Assembly (NCBI GenBank): GCA_030066755.1
Contig: JASJAX010000036.1
Span: forward strand, 1 to 38,195
DNA from: Acidimicrobiia bacterium
GTDB taxonomy: Bacteria; Actinomycetota; Acidimicrobiia; Spongiisociales; UBA5794
Direction of reading: 5' to 3'
Length of the DNA: 38,195 bases
Positions 1 to 7,973 of the stretch are shown here, one piece after another. The notes beneath the pieces are model-generated. The model searched no databases and had not been told where the DNA came from. It saw only the letters and a program-made list of their open reading frames with translations. The translations under genes were made by a program, and so were the position numbers. Numbering within the stretch: the first letter of the stretch is position 1; each line of letters starts with the position of its first letter.

Positions 1-84
1 CACTACACCCGCACCACCAACGGCACCCACCACTTCACCAGCCCACTCGGCCACACCTACACCACCCAACCCCGAGCACCCTGA
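1..84 (+). CDS. C-terminal end of a DUF222/HNH endonuclease-type protein (partial)
   Basis: Frame +1 is open from the window edge and ends at TGA. The 27 visible residues include FTSPLGHTYTT, which resembles the C-terminal end of actinobacterial DUF222 (13E12-repeat) proteins carrying an HNH nuclease domain, where a histidine-containing stretch of the type SPxGHxYxT closes the domain. It is too short for the ORF track. Most of the gene lies left of the window, so the HNH catalytic core cannot be checked. It converges on the oxidoreductase gene 11 nt away. The family call rests on one short motif. Confidence 0.55.
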   Translation, partial: HYTRTTNGTHHFTSPLGHTYTTQPRAP

Positions 85-95
85 GGTTTGCGGGC

Positions 96-1037
96 CTACG
101 TCCCTGCCAGTCGAGCGACGACCGGCTCCATCTCATCGAGGCTGCGCGCCCCGAATCCGATGTAGGACAGTCCGTAACGCTCCCGTCGCTCCATGAGGGT
201 GTCGACGATCTGGTCGACGGTACCGATGAGCACGTGGGGCGACGCAGCGATGTCCGCCGGCGTAGCGCCGGTCTCGGCGGCGAGGCCGTTCACCGCGGCT
301 TCGCGATCGCCGGTCACCTCCACGTGCATGGCGACGATCGACAACTCCACGTCATCGAATCGAGCACCGGCGGCGTCGCGTATCCAGTCGATCTGCGCAG
401 CGATCCGATCCCCCGATGTGGCGAGGTCGGGGCCAAACCGGCCGAAATCGGTCGCGCCGAGCCTGAGTGGCGAGATACCGACGATGTCCGCCTCACGACC
501 GGCGAGTCGGAGCATCCGTGGACCGGCTCCGGCGATGAGGATCGGCGGGTGCGGGTCCTGGATCGGCGTCGGGCAGGTGACGCCGTCTACCCGGTAGTGG
601 TCGCCGGTGAACGTGAACGGGGCACCCGACCAGCAACCCTTGATGACCGCAATGGCCTCCTCCAGTCGACTCACCCGCACCCCGGGCGGGTCGTACGGAA
701 GACCGGCCTCCCGGTATTGCGGCTCGATCCAGCCGGTGCCGATTGCGAGCTCGAATCTGCCTTCGGTGAGGATGTCGATCGTCGCGGTGTCCTTCGCCAG
801 CATCACCGGATGGCGATAGTCGTTGGCGATCACCATCGGCGAGACCCGAATGGACGGTGCGATCTCGGCAGCGACGGTCAGCATCGGAAGTACTGCCGAT
901 GAGTGCGCACCCACGTGATCCGGACCGAAGACCGTCGAGAACCCCGCCGCATCTGCTCGCCGCACGAGCGGCACGAAGTCGCTGCGAGGCATGGCCGCCC
1001 CGATGCCGAGGCCGAATCGAAAGGCCCGAACCGTCAC
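96..1037 (-). CDS. LLM-class F420-dependent oxidoreductase (MSMEG_2516-like)
   Basis: A 313-residue luciferase-like (TIM-barrel) monooxygenase-fold protein, expected to be cytoplasmic and to use F420 or a flavin; the substrate is unknown. Family-typical stretches are visible: PDHVG near residue 40, NDYRHPVMLAKDTATID near 73-89, GRFELAIGTGWIEPQYREAGLPYDPPG near 93-119, and HPPILIAGAGPRML near 163-176. These match the actinobacterial TIGR03621-type group as I remember it. The start is GTG. It lies exactly 6 nt downstream of a TAACCT box that includes the TAA stop of the preceding lysE-like gene, so it can be transcribed as a leaderless mRNA as well as by read-through. It is the last gene of the sucCD-side block. 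Confidence 0.85.
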   Translation of the reverse strand: MTVRAFRFGLGIGAAMPRSDFVPLVRRADAAGFSTVFGPDHVGAHSSAVLPMLTVAAEIAPSIRVSPMVIANDYRHPVMLAKDTATIDILTEGRFELAIGTGWIEPQYREAGLPYDPPGVRVSRLEEAIAVIKGCWSGAPFTFTGDHYRVDGVTCPTPIQDPHPPILIAGAGPRMLRLAGREADIVGISPLRLGATDFGRFGPDLATSGDRIAAQIDWIRDAAGARFDDVELSIVAMHVEVTGDREAAVNGLAAETGATPADIAASPHVLIGTVDQIVDTLMERRERYGLSYIGFGARSLDEMEPVVARLAGT

Positions 1038-1049
1038 CGGCCCAGGTTA
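1038..1049 (-). promoter_or_regulatory. Leaderless -10 box overlapping the lysE-like stop codon
   Basis: On the minus strand TAACCT is followed by GGGCCG and then the GTG start of the oxidoreductase. The first three bases of the box are the TAA stop of the upstream gene. The TAnnnT-N6-start arrangement recurs many times in this window. No clear -35 element was identified. Confidence 0.5.
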
Positions 1050-1655
1050 CGTGCGCAGGCCTTCGGCAACGAGGACGAGACCGCCGATGACGAGCAGAAT
1101 GCCGCCCGCAAGGATCAACGTGCGGCGCGACGTGTCCGACAGGCGATGACGGCCAACGGCGACGACGCCGGCAAGCGCGACCTTTGCTCCGATGAGCGCC
1201 AACCAGAAGCCGCCGACAAACGACAGCGCCCGCCACGGAGCGGCCTCCCACGCGCGGACGAACAACGGGGCACCGGCCACCACCCAAAAGACCCACGGAT
1301 GCGGGCTGAGCGCATTGACCGCGGCCCCCCGCCACAGGTCACCGACATCGCCAGCCGACGTCGCCTCGAGCGGTTCGAGCCGGTGGGATGCCGACCGCAA
1401 CTCCCAGAAACCGAACCCGATGACCACAACGCCACCGGCGATGCCCAGGCCCCGCACGAAGGCGTCCGGCAATGCTCCCACTGCGAGTACGGCGAGCGCC
1501 ACGATCGGCACGTCGGTGACCAACGGCGCCATTGCCACCCGCCACCCTGCGCCGAACCCCCGCTTCAGCGTGGAGGTGACGACCAGTGTCTGCAGGGGAC
1601 CCGGCGACACCCCGGCCGCAAGCCCGATCGACAACCCCGCCAGGAGTTCGACCAT
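1047..1655 (-). CDS. LysE/RhtB-family amino-acid exporter-like membrane protein
   Basis: A 202-residue, very hydrophobic protein with about six predicted membrane helices, the usual size of LysE/RhtB exporters. The N-terminal signature GLAAGVSPGPLQTLVVTSTL carries the SPGP motif of the family, and NALSPHPWVFWVVAGAP in mid-protein corresponds to the second conserved loop. Members export amino acids or other small metabolites; the substrate cannot be read here. The ATG lies only 1 nt from a 7-bp-stem hairpin that separates it from sucD, so its own promoter, if any, would overlap the repeat element. The gene ends 9 nt before the oxidoreductase start. Confidence 0.85.
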   Translation of the reverse strand: MVELLAGLSIGLAAGVSPGPLQTLVVTSTLKRGFGAGWRVAMAPLVTDVPIVALAVLAVGALPDAFVRGLGIAGGVVVIGFGFWELRSASHRLEPLEATSAGDVGDLWRGAAVNALSPHPWVFWVVAGAPLFVRAWEAAPWRALSFVGGFWLALIGAKVALAGVVAVGRHRLSDTSRRTLILAGGILLVIGGLVLVAEGLRT

Positions 1656-1656
1656 T

Positions 1657-1673
1657 CAGCGCCTTCGGCGCTG
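1657..1673. repeat. Perfect hairpin of hairpin-heptad element A
   Basis: CAGCGCC-TTC-GGCGCTG: a 7-bp perfect stem with TTC loop, immediately followed by tandem heptamers. It lies between sucD and the lysE-like gene and could end sucCD transcription, but has no T-tract on the minus strand. Confidence 0.75.
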
Positions 1674-1701
1674 GTACTGAGTACTGAGTACCGAGTACAG
1701 A
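1674..1701 (+). repeat. Tandem heptamer array A (4 units, GTACYGA type)
   Basis: GTACTGA, GTACTGA, GTACCGA, GTACAGA in perfect 7-nt register, beginning at the base after the hairpin. The array end (GTACAGAGAC) is shared with element D read on the other strand. Confidence 0.85.
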
Positions 1702-1723
1702 GACCGTGCGTACACGGGTGCCG

Positions 1724-2647
1724 CTACCCCATCGCGTCGAGCATGGCTTGACCCATGTCGGTGGGCGTTGGAGCGACCACGACGCCGGCAGCGTTCAACG
1801 CAGCGATCTTGTCGGCGGCAGTGCCCTTGCCCCCGGAGATGATGGCCCCGGCGTGGCCCATCCGCTTGCCGGGAGGTGCCGTCGTTCCGGCGATGAATCC
1901 GGCCACCGGCTTGGTCATGTTCGCCGTGATCCACTCGGCAGCCTCCTCCTCTGCCGACCCCCCGATCTCGCCGATCATGATGACCCCCTCGGTGGCCGGA
2001 TCATCGTTGAACATGGACAGGCAGTCGATGAAGTTGGTTCCGTTGACGGGATCGCCCCCGATGCCGATGGCGGTCGTCTGACCGAGACCGTTGTTGGTCA
2101 ACTGGAACACGGCCTCGTAGGTCAGCGTGCCGGAGCGGCTGACGACGCCGATTCTCCCCGGTGAGTGGATGTAGCCCGGCATGATGCCGATCTTGCACTC
2201 GGCCGGTGTGATGACGCCGGGGCAGTTCGGCCCAACGAGGCGCGTGGCGTGGTCCTCCAGGTATCGCTTGACGACCACCATGTCGGCGACGGGAATCCCC
2301 TCGGTCACACAGATGATGAGCTCGAGCCCGGCCGCAGCGCCCTCCATGATGGCGTCGGCCGCAAACGGCGGCGGCACGTACACGACCGATGCGGTCGCTC
2401 CCGTTTCGGCGACGGCCTCGGCAACGGTTCGGAAGATCGGCAGCGTCACGTCGTACCGGTCGTCTCGACCCGGCACGCCGGAGTGATCGGTGTCACCTTC
2501 GTACCGTTCGGTCTCCCCCGCTCGGCTGGGATGCACTGCTCCCACCATTTGCGTGCCGTACGCAATGGCCTTGTCGGTGTGGAACGTTCCGGTCTTGCCC
2601 ATCCCCTGCACGAGGACCTTGGTGTGTTGGTTGATCAGCACCGACAT
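1724..2647 (-). CDS. sucD: Succinyl-CoA synthetase, alpha subunit
   Basis: Interconverts succinyl-CoA and succinate with nucleotide phosphorylation in the TCA cycle, as a complex with SucC. Visible hallmarks are the CoA-binding GKTGTFHT near residue 18, GPNCPGVI near 138, [11 protein letters not shown], and the phosphohistidine loop [11 protein letters not shown] with His265. The protein has 307 residues against about 289 in Escherichia coli. The extra 18 or so residues form one hydrophilic, charged insertion at about residues 44-65, between GAVHPSRAG and YDVTLPIF. The start lies 3 nt after the sucC stop, with a GGGGGAG ribosome binding site inside the end of sucC, so the pair is cotranscribed and probably coupled. 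Confidence 0.97.
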   Translation of the reverse strand: MSVLINQHTKVLVQGMGKTGTFHTDKAIAYGTQMVGAVHPSRAGETERYEGDTDHSGVPGRDDRYDVTLPIFRTVAEAVAETGATASVVYVPPPFAADAIMEGAAAGLELIICVTEGIPVADMVVVKRYLEDHATRLVGPNCPGVITPAECKIGIMPGYIHSPGRIGVVSRSGTLTYEAVFQLTNNGLGQTTAIGIGGDPVNGTNFIDCLSMFNDDPATEGVIMIGEIGGSAEEEAAEWITANMTKPVAGFIAGTTAPPGKRMGHAGAIISGGKGTAADKIAALNAAGVVVAPTPTDMGQAMLDAMG

Positions 2648-2650
2648 CGT

Positions 2651-3874
2651 CTACTCCCCCACCAGTTCGAGGATCTTCTGCGCACCGTCCTTCATGTCGG
2701 TGGCGCTGACCAGATCGAGCCCCGACTCGTCGAGCATGCGCTTGCCGATTTCGACGTTCGTGCCCTCGAGTCGAACCACCAACGGTACTTCGAGCCCGAC
2801 CTCCTGGACGGCTTCAATGACCCCGGCCGCGATCGTGTCGCACCGCATGATGCCCCCGAAGATGTTGACGAAGATGCCCTTCACGTTGGGGTCCTTCGTG
2901 ATGATCTTGAACGCGGCGGCGACCTTCTCCGCCGTCGCCCCTCCCCCGACGTCGAGGAAGTTGGCAGGCTCACCGCCGACGTACTTGATGATGTCCATCG
3001 TCGCCATGGCGAGCCCGGCACCGTTGACCATGCAACCAACGGTGCCATCGAGCTTGATGAAGCTGAGGTCGTACTCGCTCGCCTCGATCTCAGCGGGATC
3101 CTCCTCGGTGACGTCACGCATCTCAGCGACGTCCGGATGGCGGTAGAGCGCATTCGCCTCGAAGCTCATCTTGCCGTCGAGAGCCATCACCTGGCCGTCC
3201 TTGGTGACGACGAGCGGATTGATCTCGACGAGGTCCGCATCGAGCTCGACGGCCGCCTTGGCCAGGACCTTCAGGAACTTCACCCCGTTGGCGAACGCCG
3301 GGCCATCCAAGCCGAGGTCGTAGGCGAGTTGGCGAGCCTGGAAGTCGAGCAACCCGAACGCAGGATCGATCTCCGCCTTCAGGATCTTCTCCGGCGTCTC
3401 GGCGGCGACCTCTTCGATCTCCGTGCCGCCCTCGGTCGAAGCCATGACGATGTTGCGGCTCGTGGCCCGGTCCAGCAACACCGAGAGGTACAGCTCACGT
3501 TCGATGTCGATGCCCTGCTCGATGTAGAGCCGGTTGACCTGCTTGCCTTCGGGTCCGGTCTGCACCGTGACGAGGGTGGAGTGCAGCATCTTCTGGGCGA
3601 GCTCGCGAACCGTCTCCTCCGCAGCTTGAATCCCCTCGAGCCCCGAAGCGACCACGTTCACTCCGCCGACATCGGGATGCTCCTTGAATCGGCCTTTGCC
3701 CCGGCCGCCGGCGTGAATCTGCGACTTGACGACGACGATCGGGTTCCCGGTTTCCTCGATGAGCGGGCGAACCGCAGCAACCGCAGCGTCGACGCTGGTG
3801 GCAACCCGGCCGAGCGGCACCGGGATGCCCCGCGCCTTCATCAGCTCCTTGGCCTGATACTCGTGGACCTTCAA
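2651..3874 (-). CDS. sucC: Succinyl-CoA synthetase, beta subunit (ADP/GDP-forming)
   Basis: The ATP-grasp subunit of succinyl-CoA synthetase, which binds the nucleotide and completes the SucCD complex. It begins [20 protein letters not shown], and shows [12 protein letters not shown] (nucleotide-binding loop), EINPLVV, and [14 protein letters not shown] followed by NFLDVGGGA and IFGGIMRCD, the conserved C-terminal CoA-ligase region. It has 407 residues, slightly longer than the usual 388. The start codon is TTG, supported by an excellent GAGGAGG ribosome binding site 8 nt upstream and by the family N-terminus. The stand-alone B12-binding mutase subunit gene is just upstream on the same strand, and sucD follows after 3 nt. 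Confidence 0.97.
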   Translation of the reverse strand: MKVHEYQAKELMKARGIPVPLGRVATSVDAAVAAVRPLIEETGNPIVVVKSQIHAGGRGKGRFKEHPDVGGVNVVASGLEGIQAAEETVRELAQKMLHSTLVTVQTGPEGKQVNRLYIEQGIDIERELYLSVLLDRATSRNIVMASTEGGTEIEEVAAETPEKILKAEIDPAFGLLDFQARQLAYDLGLDGPAFANGVKFLKVLAKAAVELDADLVEINPLVVTKDGQVMALDGKMSFEANALYRHPDVAEMRDVTEEDPAEIEASEYDLSFIKLDGTVGCMVNGAGLAMATMDIIKYVGGEPANFLDVGGGATAEKVAAAFKIITKDPNVKGIFVNIFGGIMRCDTIAAGVIEAVQEVGLEVPLVVRLEGTNVEIGKRMLDESGLDLVSATDMKDGAQKILELVGE

Positions 3875-3928
3875 CGTCGCACCCTCCTCAAGGGGTCGTG
3901 GTGGTACAGAACAGTGGCGTGGGTGAGG

Positions 3929-4318
3929 TCAGTCGCCGAACTCCGCGTCGACCCACTCCGTGATCTCTTGCAGTGGCGCACCGGGGGTGAAGATCTTCTT
4001 CAGCCCCTTCTCGTGCAAGATCGGAATGTCCTCGTCGGGAATGATGCCCCCGCCGAACACAATGATGTCATCGGCGCCCCGTTCGCCGAGCAGTTCGACC
4101 ACTCGCGGAAACAGCGTCATGTGGGCACCGGACAACACCGAGAGGCCAACTCCGTCGACGTCCTCCTGGATCGCGGTTTCGACGATCTGCTCGGGCGTTT
4201 GGTGGAGTCCGGAGTAGATCACCTCGCACCCGGCGTCGCGCAGCGCCCGGGCCACGACCTTGGCGCCGCGATCATGGCCATCGAGCCCGGGCTTGGCGAT
4301 GAGCACACGTGGTGGCAT
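3929..4318 (-). CDS. Stand-alone B12-binding subunit of an acyl-CoA mutase (methylmalonyl-CoA mutase C-terminal domain)
   Basis: A 129-residue cobalamin-binding domain. The [18 protein letters not shown] segment holds the DxHxxG motif whose histidine is the lower axial cobalt ligand, followed by the family stretches [30 protein letters not shown] and [12 protein letters not shown]. Such separate small subunits pair with a catalytic large subunit encoded elsewhere (methylmalonyl-, ethylmalonyl- or hydroxyisobutyryl-CoA mutase type); none is in the window. The ORF track starts 33 codons too early. The true ATG begins [16 protein letters not shown] and sits 7 nt after a TAACCT box that includes the upstream gene's TAA stop. 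Being upstream of sucCD fits a methylmalonyl-CoA to succinyl-CoA to succinate route (inference). Confidence 0.88.
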   Translation of the reverse strand: MPPRVLIAKPGLDGHDRGAKVVARALRDAGCEVIYSGLHQTPEQIVETAIQEDVDGVGLSVLSGAHMTLFPRVVELLGERGADDIIVFGGGIIPDEDIPILHEKGLKKIFTPGAPLQEITEWVDAEFGD

Positions 4319-4331
4319 GAGCGCGAGGTTA
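4319..4331 (-). promoter_or_regulatory. -10 box overlapping the stop codon of the propeller gene
   Basis: Minus-strand TAACCT followed by CGCGCTC and then ATG. The TAA is the stop codon of the beta-propeller gene, the same arrangement as at the oxidoreductase start. No ribosome binding site precedes this ATG. Confidence 0.4.
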
Positions 4332-5633
4332 GTCCGAGCCGCTTTGCGCCACGCCACAGGGTGTCGGCGCTCTCGCCTGCGTGGTTGTCGGTCGATAGTC
4401 CCCCGACCGGATTCCATCCAGGTCGTAGGCGAAGATCCGCTCCTCTGTGGAGAGGATCAGTTCGCCGTCGGCGATCACCGGAATCGTCACGCCGAACTCG
4501 GGCGCGACACGAAGAAGCATCCGCCCGTCGTCTGCGGAGTACGCAGCAACGAACGCGTCGGAGCCGATAACAACGAGATGCTCGCCGACGGTGATGGTCT
4601 CCGAGAACCGGACTGGGCCGAGCGGCGCCACCCACCGCTGGACTCCGGTGGCCGGGTCGATGCTCTCGATCTGCTCGGATGCTGTTGCGTAGATGCTGTC
4701 GCCCGATACGAGTGCTTGCAGATACCAGCATTCGTCCGTGGCGGGTATCTGCCAGGCCAGCGATCCGTCGCCGATCTCACGGGCGTGGAGCCCCGTCGAG
4801 TCGTAGGTCACCACGCGTGTTTCAGACACGCCGACGAGCGTCTGTGGGCCGCTGTCGACCGGTTTCCCGATGTTGACCCGCCATCGTTCAACTCCCGTTG
4901 CGAGCTCGAACGCAAGGATCTCGCCATCGGGATCAGCGACGAACCCGACGTCGCCGCGGAGGCCGATGCCCCCTGCGTAGTCATCCTGAGTGGGTTGGTC
5001 GGCAAACTCCAGCGCCCACCGTTCGGCGCCGTCGACGACATCAAGCGCAGTGAGCCGGCGTTGCGTCTTTGCCAGTATCAGGTCGGCCGTGACGAGATGC
5101 GCTTCCTCGAGGGCACCGCCGGGAGGGACCTTCTCCCACACGGTCTCTCCCGTCCGTGGCTCCAATGTCCGGACGATGGCCTCCGGGAACCCGAAGCCCT
5201 TCTCCAGAACGAGCAACCCCGCTGCCGTGAATGCGGCGCCCTCGAGAACGTCGACGTCCAGACCCCACAGCGTTGCTCCGGTCTCAGCGTCGAGCACCAC
5301 GATCCGATGCTCGGCGGCGTGCGCAACAACGACGTCATCGTTCACGATCGCAATCTCCGCCCGGCCCCCGACGTCCAACGAACGCGACCACTGCTGGGAA
5401 CGGTCGGTCCGGTCGTACGCTGAGTACTCAGTCCGATTCCGCCGGAAGAACGTGTTCACCACGATTGCGTTGTCGGTGACGACGATCGACGATCGGGCGT
5501 CGGCCATCGGAGCTGCGGCGAAGCCGCCGGTTTCGATCTCCCAGACTGCGTCGGGAGCCGTGTCGACGACGGTTGGCGAGCTACAGGCAGCGGCAGCCAG
5601 GCTGGCCACGACAAGGACGATGATCCACCGCAC
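4329..5633 (-). CDS. PQQ-like beta-propeller repeat lipoprotein
   Basis: A 434-residue secreted protein. The N-terminus [19 protein letters not shown] is a short signal peptide with a lipobox, so Cys17 is probably lipidated and the protein anchored on the outer face of the membrane. The rest consists of repeated propeller blades of the form [55 protein letters not shown] and [14 protein letters not shown], that is, D-x-x-T-G-x-x-x-W strands as in BamB/quinoprotein-type propellers. No cofactor-binding set is evident, so a scaffolding or binding role is more likely than dehydrogenase activity. The start is GTG, 6 nt after TACGCT. Confidence 0.82.
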   Translation of the reverse strand: MRWIIVLVVASLAAAACSSPTVVDTAPDAVWEIETGGFAAAPMADARSSIVVTDNAIVVNTFFRRNRTEYSAYDRTDRSQQWSRSLDVGGRAEIAIVNDDVVVAHAAEHRIVVLDAETGATLWGLDVDVLEGAAFTAAGLLVLEKGFGFPEAIVRTLEPRTGETVWEKVPPGGALEEAHLVTADLILAKTQRRLTALDVVDGAERWALEFADQPTQDDYAGGIGLRGDVGFVADPDGEILAFELATGVERWRVNIGKPVDSGPQTLVGVSETRVVTYDSTGLHAREIGDGSLAWQIPATDECWYLQALVSGDSIYATASEQIESIDPATGVQRWVAPLGPVRFSETITVGEHLVVIGSDAFVAAYSADDGRMLLRVAPEFGVTIPVIADGELILSTEERIFAYDLDGIRSGDYRPTTTQARAPTPCGVAQSGSD

Positions 5634-5645
5634 GCCGCAAGCGTA
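5634..5645 (-). promoter_or_regulatory. Leaderless -10 box of the propeller lipoprotein gene
   Basis: Minus-strand TACGCT, then TGCGGC, then the GTG start: spacing 6. No purine-rich ribosome binding site is present, which supports leaderless initiation. Confidence 0.5.
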
Positions 5646-5677
5646 CTGTCGATGGGTCCGGCGCCGACGCAGGCCGC

Positions 5678-7855
5678 CTACACCCGCTCGAGCGGTGCCC
5701 AGGCAAGCAGCAACCGCTTCACGCCCTGGCTGTCGAAGCTGACGTAGGCCTCGGCGCGGTCTCCGTCACCGACGACCTGCGTGATGGTGCCGGTACCCCA
5801 GTGGGCGTGTTTCACTCGATCGCCGACCCCAATGTCGTTGCCGTCGACCGTTTCGGCGGGCGGCGAAACGGTGTCGGGCCGCCGACCCTTGCGGCTGGCC
5901 TTCTCGACGACGTGATTCGGAAGCTCCCCGAGGAACCGGCTCGGCGGGTTGTAGTTGTTCCCACCCCAGAGATTGCGGCTCCACGCCCGGGTGAGATAGA
6001 GCTGTTCCATCGCCCGCGTGATGCCGACGTAGGCGAGCCTCCGCTCCTCTTCGAGCTCGGCCGGTTCACCGAGCGAGCGCATGTGCGGAAAGACCCCGTC
6101 CTCCATACCGGTGATGAAGACGACGGGGAACTCGAGTCCCTTGGCGTTGTGGAGCGTCATGAGCGTGACCTGGTCGTCGTCGTCCATCGAGTCGACGTCG
6201 GTCACGAGGCTGATCGACTCGAGGAACAGCTCGATCTTGCGAAGCCCATCGAGCTCCTCCCAGTCCCCGGGTGCGAGCGTCGGCGGACCGGTTTCCTCGA
6301 AGTCGGCCGCCGCCGACACGAGCTCCTTGAGGTTCTCCTCGCGGCCCATGGCTTCGATCGAGCGCTCGGAACGGATCATGTCCATGTATCCGGACTCGGT
6401 CATGATCGCCTCGAGGGCCGCCTTCGGACCGAGGCTCGCCTGCAGGGTCAGATGATCCATCAGCCCCACGAACTCCTTGATCGCCCGCTGCGCTCGCGAC
6501 GACAACCGACCGTTGTCGTCGGCTCGGGTCAGCGCCTCGAAGAAGCCGATCCGTTCACCCTCGGCGAACCGATCAACGTGCCCAACCGACGTGTCGCCGA
6601 TGGCTCGTTTTGGCGTGTTCACGATTCGCTTCAGCGCGACTTCGTCGGCGGGGTTGACGAGGGCCCGGAGGTAGGCGAGCACGTCTTTGACCTCGCGCCG
6701 GTCGTAGTACTTGAGTCCGCCGACGACCTGGTACGGGATCCCGAACTTGACGAAGAGCTCCTCGATGACGCGGCTCTGGGCGTTCGTGCGGTAGAAGACG
6801 GCCACATCCTTGAGCTTCCGACCCGTCTTCTCGAGGGCTGCGATCTCCTGCGCCACAAAGGCCGCCTCATCGTGCTCGTCCTCGGCCTCGAAGGTCGCCA
6901 CTGGATCGCCGGTGCCGAGATCCGTCCAGAGCCGCTTGGGGCGCCGGCTGGGGTTGTTCGAAATGACCGCGTTGGCAGCTTCCAGGATCGTCTGCGTCGA
7001 GCGGTAGTTCTGCTCGAGCATCACGATCTTGGCGTCGGGATAGTCCCGCTCGAACCCGGAGATGTTGCGCAGATCGGCACCCCGGAAGGCGTAGATGCTC
7101 TGGTCGTGATCACCGACAACGCAGACGTTGTGGTGCGACTCGCCGAGAAGCTTCACCAGGACGTACTGGGCATGGTTCGTGTCCTGGTACTCGTCCACGA
7201 GGATGTAGCGGAACCGCTCCTGGTAGTGCTTCAGAACCTCGGGGAAGGCCTGCAGCAACTCGACGGTGACCATCAGCAGATCATCGAAGTCCATCGCCGA
7301 CGCCTCGACGAGCCGCTGCTGGTAGAGCCGGTACACGTCGGCGATCTTCTCGTGATAGAACCCGGTCCCCTGCGACGCAAACGTCTCGTAGTCGACGAGT
7401 TCGTTCTTGGCGTTGGAGATCGTTGCCCGGATGTTGCGAGGCGGGAACCGTTTCGGATCCATGTCGAGATCCCGCACGACCATCGTCACGAGCCGCAGCG
7501 AGTCCGCCGAGTCGTAGATCGAAAAGGCCGACCGATAGCCGAGACGATGCGCTTCACGACGCAAGATCCGGGCACACGCACTGTGGAACGTCGACACCCA
7601 CATGTCGTACGACACCGGCCCGACGAGCTCGGCGACTCGCTCCTTCATCTCGGTCGCCGCCTTGTTGGTGAAGGTGATCGCCAAGATCGAAAACGGCGAT
7701 ACCCCGTGATCCTTGATCAAGTGCGCCACCCGCCGAGTCAGCACGCGCGTCTTCCCCGAACCGGCACCGGCAACCACGAGCACAGGCCCCTCCGTCGCCG
7801 CCACCGCTTCACGTTGCACAGGATTCAGATCCTCGAGAAGCGAGTCGCCCACCAT
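5678..7855 (-). CDS. pcrA: ATP-dependent DNA helicase PcrA/UvrD
   Basis: Superfamily 1A 3'-5' helicase acting in repair and replication-fork maintenance. It has 725 residues, the normal size. Motifs in order: Q-motif region LNPVQREAV; Walker A AGAGSGKT at about residues 31-38; ITFTNKAATEMKERV; Walker B/DExx in LVDEYQDTNHAQY; GDHDQSIYAFRGAD; EQNYRST; and VTLMTLHNAKGLEFPVVF. The C-terminal segment GDRVKHAHWGTGTI to the end is the Tudor-like domain of PcrA that contacts RNA polymerase or UvrB in relatives. A TATACT box ends 9 nt before the ATG and no ribosome binding site is visible, suggesting a very short leader. The gene follows the CheA-like kinase gene after a repeat element. Confidence 0.96.
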   Translation of the reverse strand: MVGDSLLEDLNPVQREAVAATEGPVLVVAGAGSGKTRVLTRRVAHLIKDHGVSPFSILAITFTNKAATEMKERVAELVGPVSYDMWVSTFHSACARILRREAHRLGYRSAFSIYDSADSLRLVTMVVRDLDMDPKRFPPRNIRATISNAKNELVDYETFASQGTGFYHEKIADVYRLYQQRLVEASAMDFDDLLMVTVELLQAFPEVLKHYQERFRYILVDEYQDTNHAQYVLVKLLGESHHNVCVVGDHDQSIYAFRGADLRNISGFERDYPDAKIVMLEQNYRSTQTILEAANAVISNNPSRRPKRLWTDLGTGDPVATFEAEDEHDEAAFVAQEIAALEKTGRKLKDVAVFYRTNAQSRVIEELFVKFGIPYQVVGGLKYYDRREVKDVLAYLRALVNPADEVALKRIVNTPKRAIGDTSVGHVDRFAEGERIGFFEALTRADDNGRLSSRAQRAIKEFVGLMDHLTLQASLGPKAALEAIMTESGYMDMIRSERSIEAMGREENLKELVSAAADFEETGPPTLAPGDWEELDGLRKIELFLESISLVTDVDSMDDDDQVTLMTLHNAKGLEFPVVFITGMEDGVFPHMRSLGEPAELEEERRLAYVGITRAMEQLYLTRAWSRNLWGGNNYNPPSRFLGELPNHVVEKASRKGRRPDTVSPPAETVDGNDIGVGDRVKHAHWGTGTITQVVGDGDRAEAYVSFDSQGVKRLLLAWAPLERV

Positions 7856-7870
7856 GGAGGTCGCAGTATA
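7856..7870 (-). promoter_or_regulatory. Candidate -10 box for pcrA
   Basis: Minus-strand TATACT followed by 9 nt and the ATG. A transcript from it would have a leader of only two or three nucleotides. Confidence 0.4.
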
Positions 7871-7889
7871 CGGAGGTAGTTACACGTGT

Positions 7890-7920
7890 GTTCTTTGGCG
7901 GCCTCCGGCCGCCAAAGAAC
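7890..7920. repeat. Perfect hairpin of hairpin-heptad element B
   Basis: A 14-bp perfect inverted repeat, GTTCTTTGGCGGCC, with a TCC loop, abutting the heptamer array without a gap. It lies between the kinase gene stop and pcrA on the minus strand and may act as a terminator for the kinase gene. Confidence 0.85.
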
Positions 7921-7955
7921 GTCGCCAGTCGCCAGTAGCCAGTCGCCAGTACCGG
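7921..7955 (+). repeat. Tandem heptamer array B (GTCGCCA type)
   Basis: GTCGCCA, GTCGCCA, GTAGCCA, GTCGCCA, GTACCGG in 7-nt register starting directly after the hairpin. The last unit links the GTCGCCA and GTACCGA variants. Confidence 0.85.
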
Positions 7956-7973
7956 GCCTGCCGGCGGCGAAAC

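Noticed and set aside
2165-4570. 801-residue plus-strand ORF opposite sucD/sucC
   Set aside because: It spans several real genes on the other strand and has Asp/Arg/His-rich composition typical of an antisense frame.
5417-5440. GTACGCTGAGTACTCAGTCC inside the propeller gene
   Set aside because: It resembles the heptamer family, but it is a single short palindrome inside normal coding sequence, not an array.
5801-7879. 692-residue plus-strand ORF opposite pcrA
   Set aside because: Antisense shadow of a helicase with all its motifs intact.
7890-7955. Tandem repeats considered as a CRISPR array
   Set aside because: Units are 7 bp with no spacers, and no cas gene is present.
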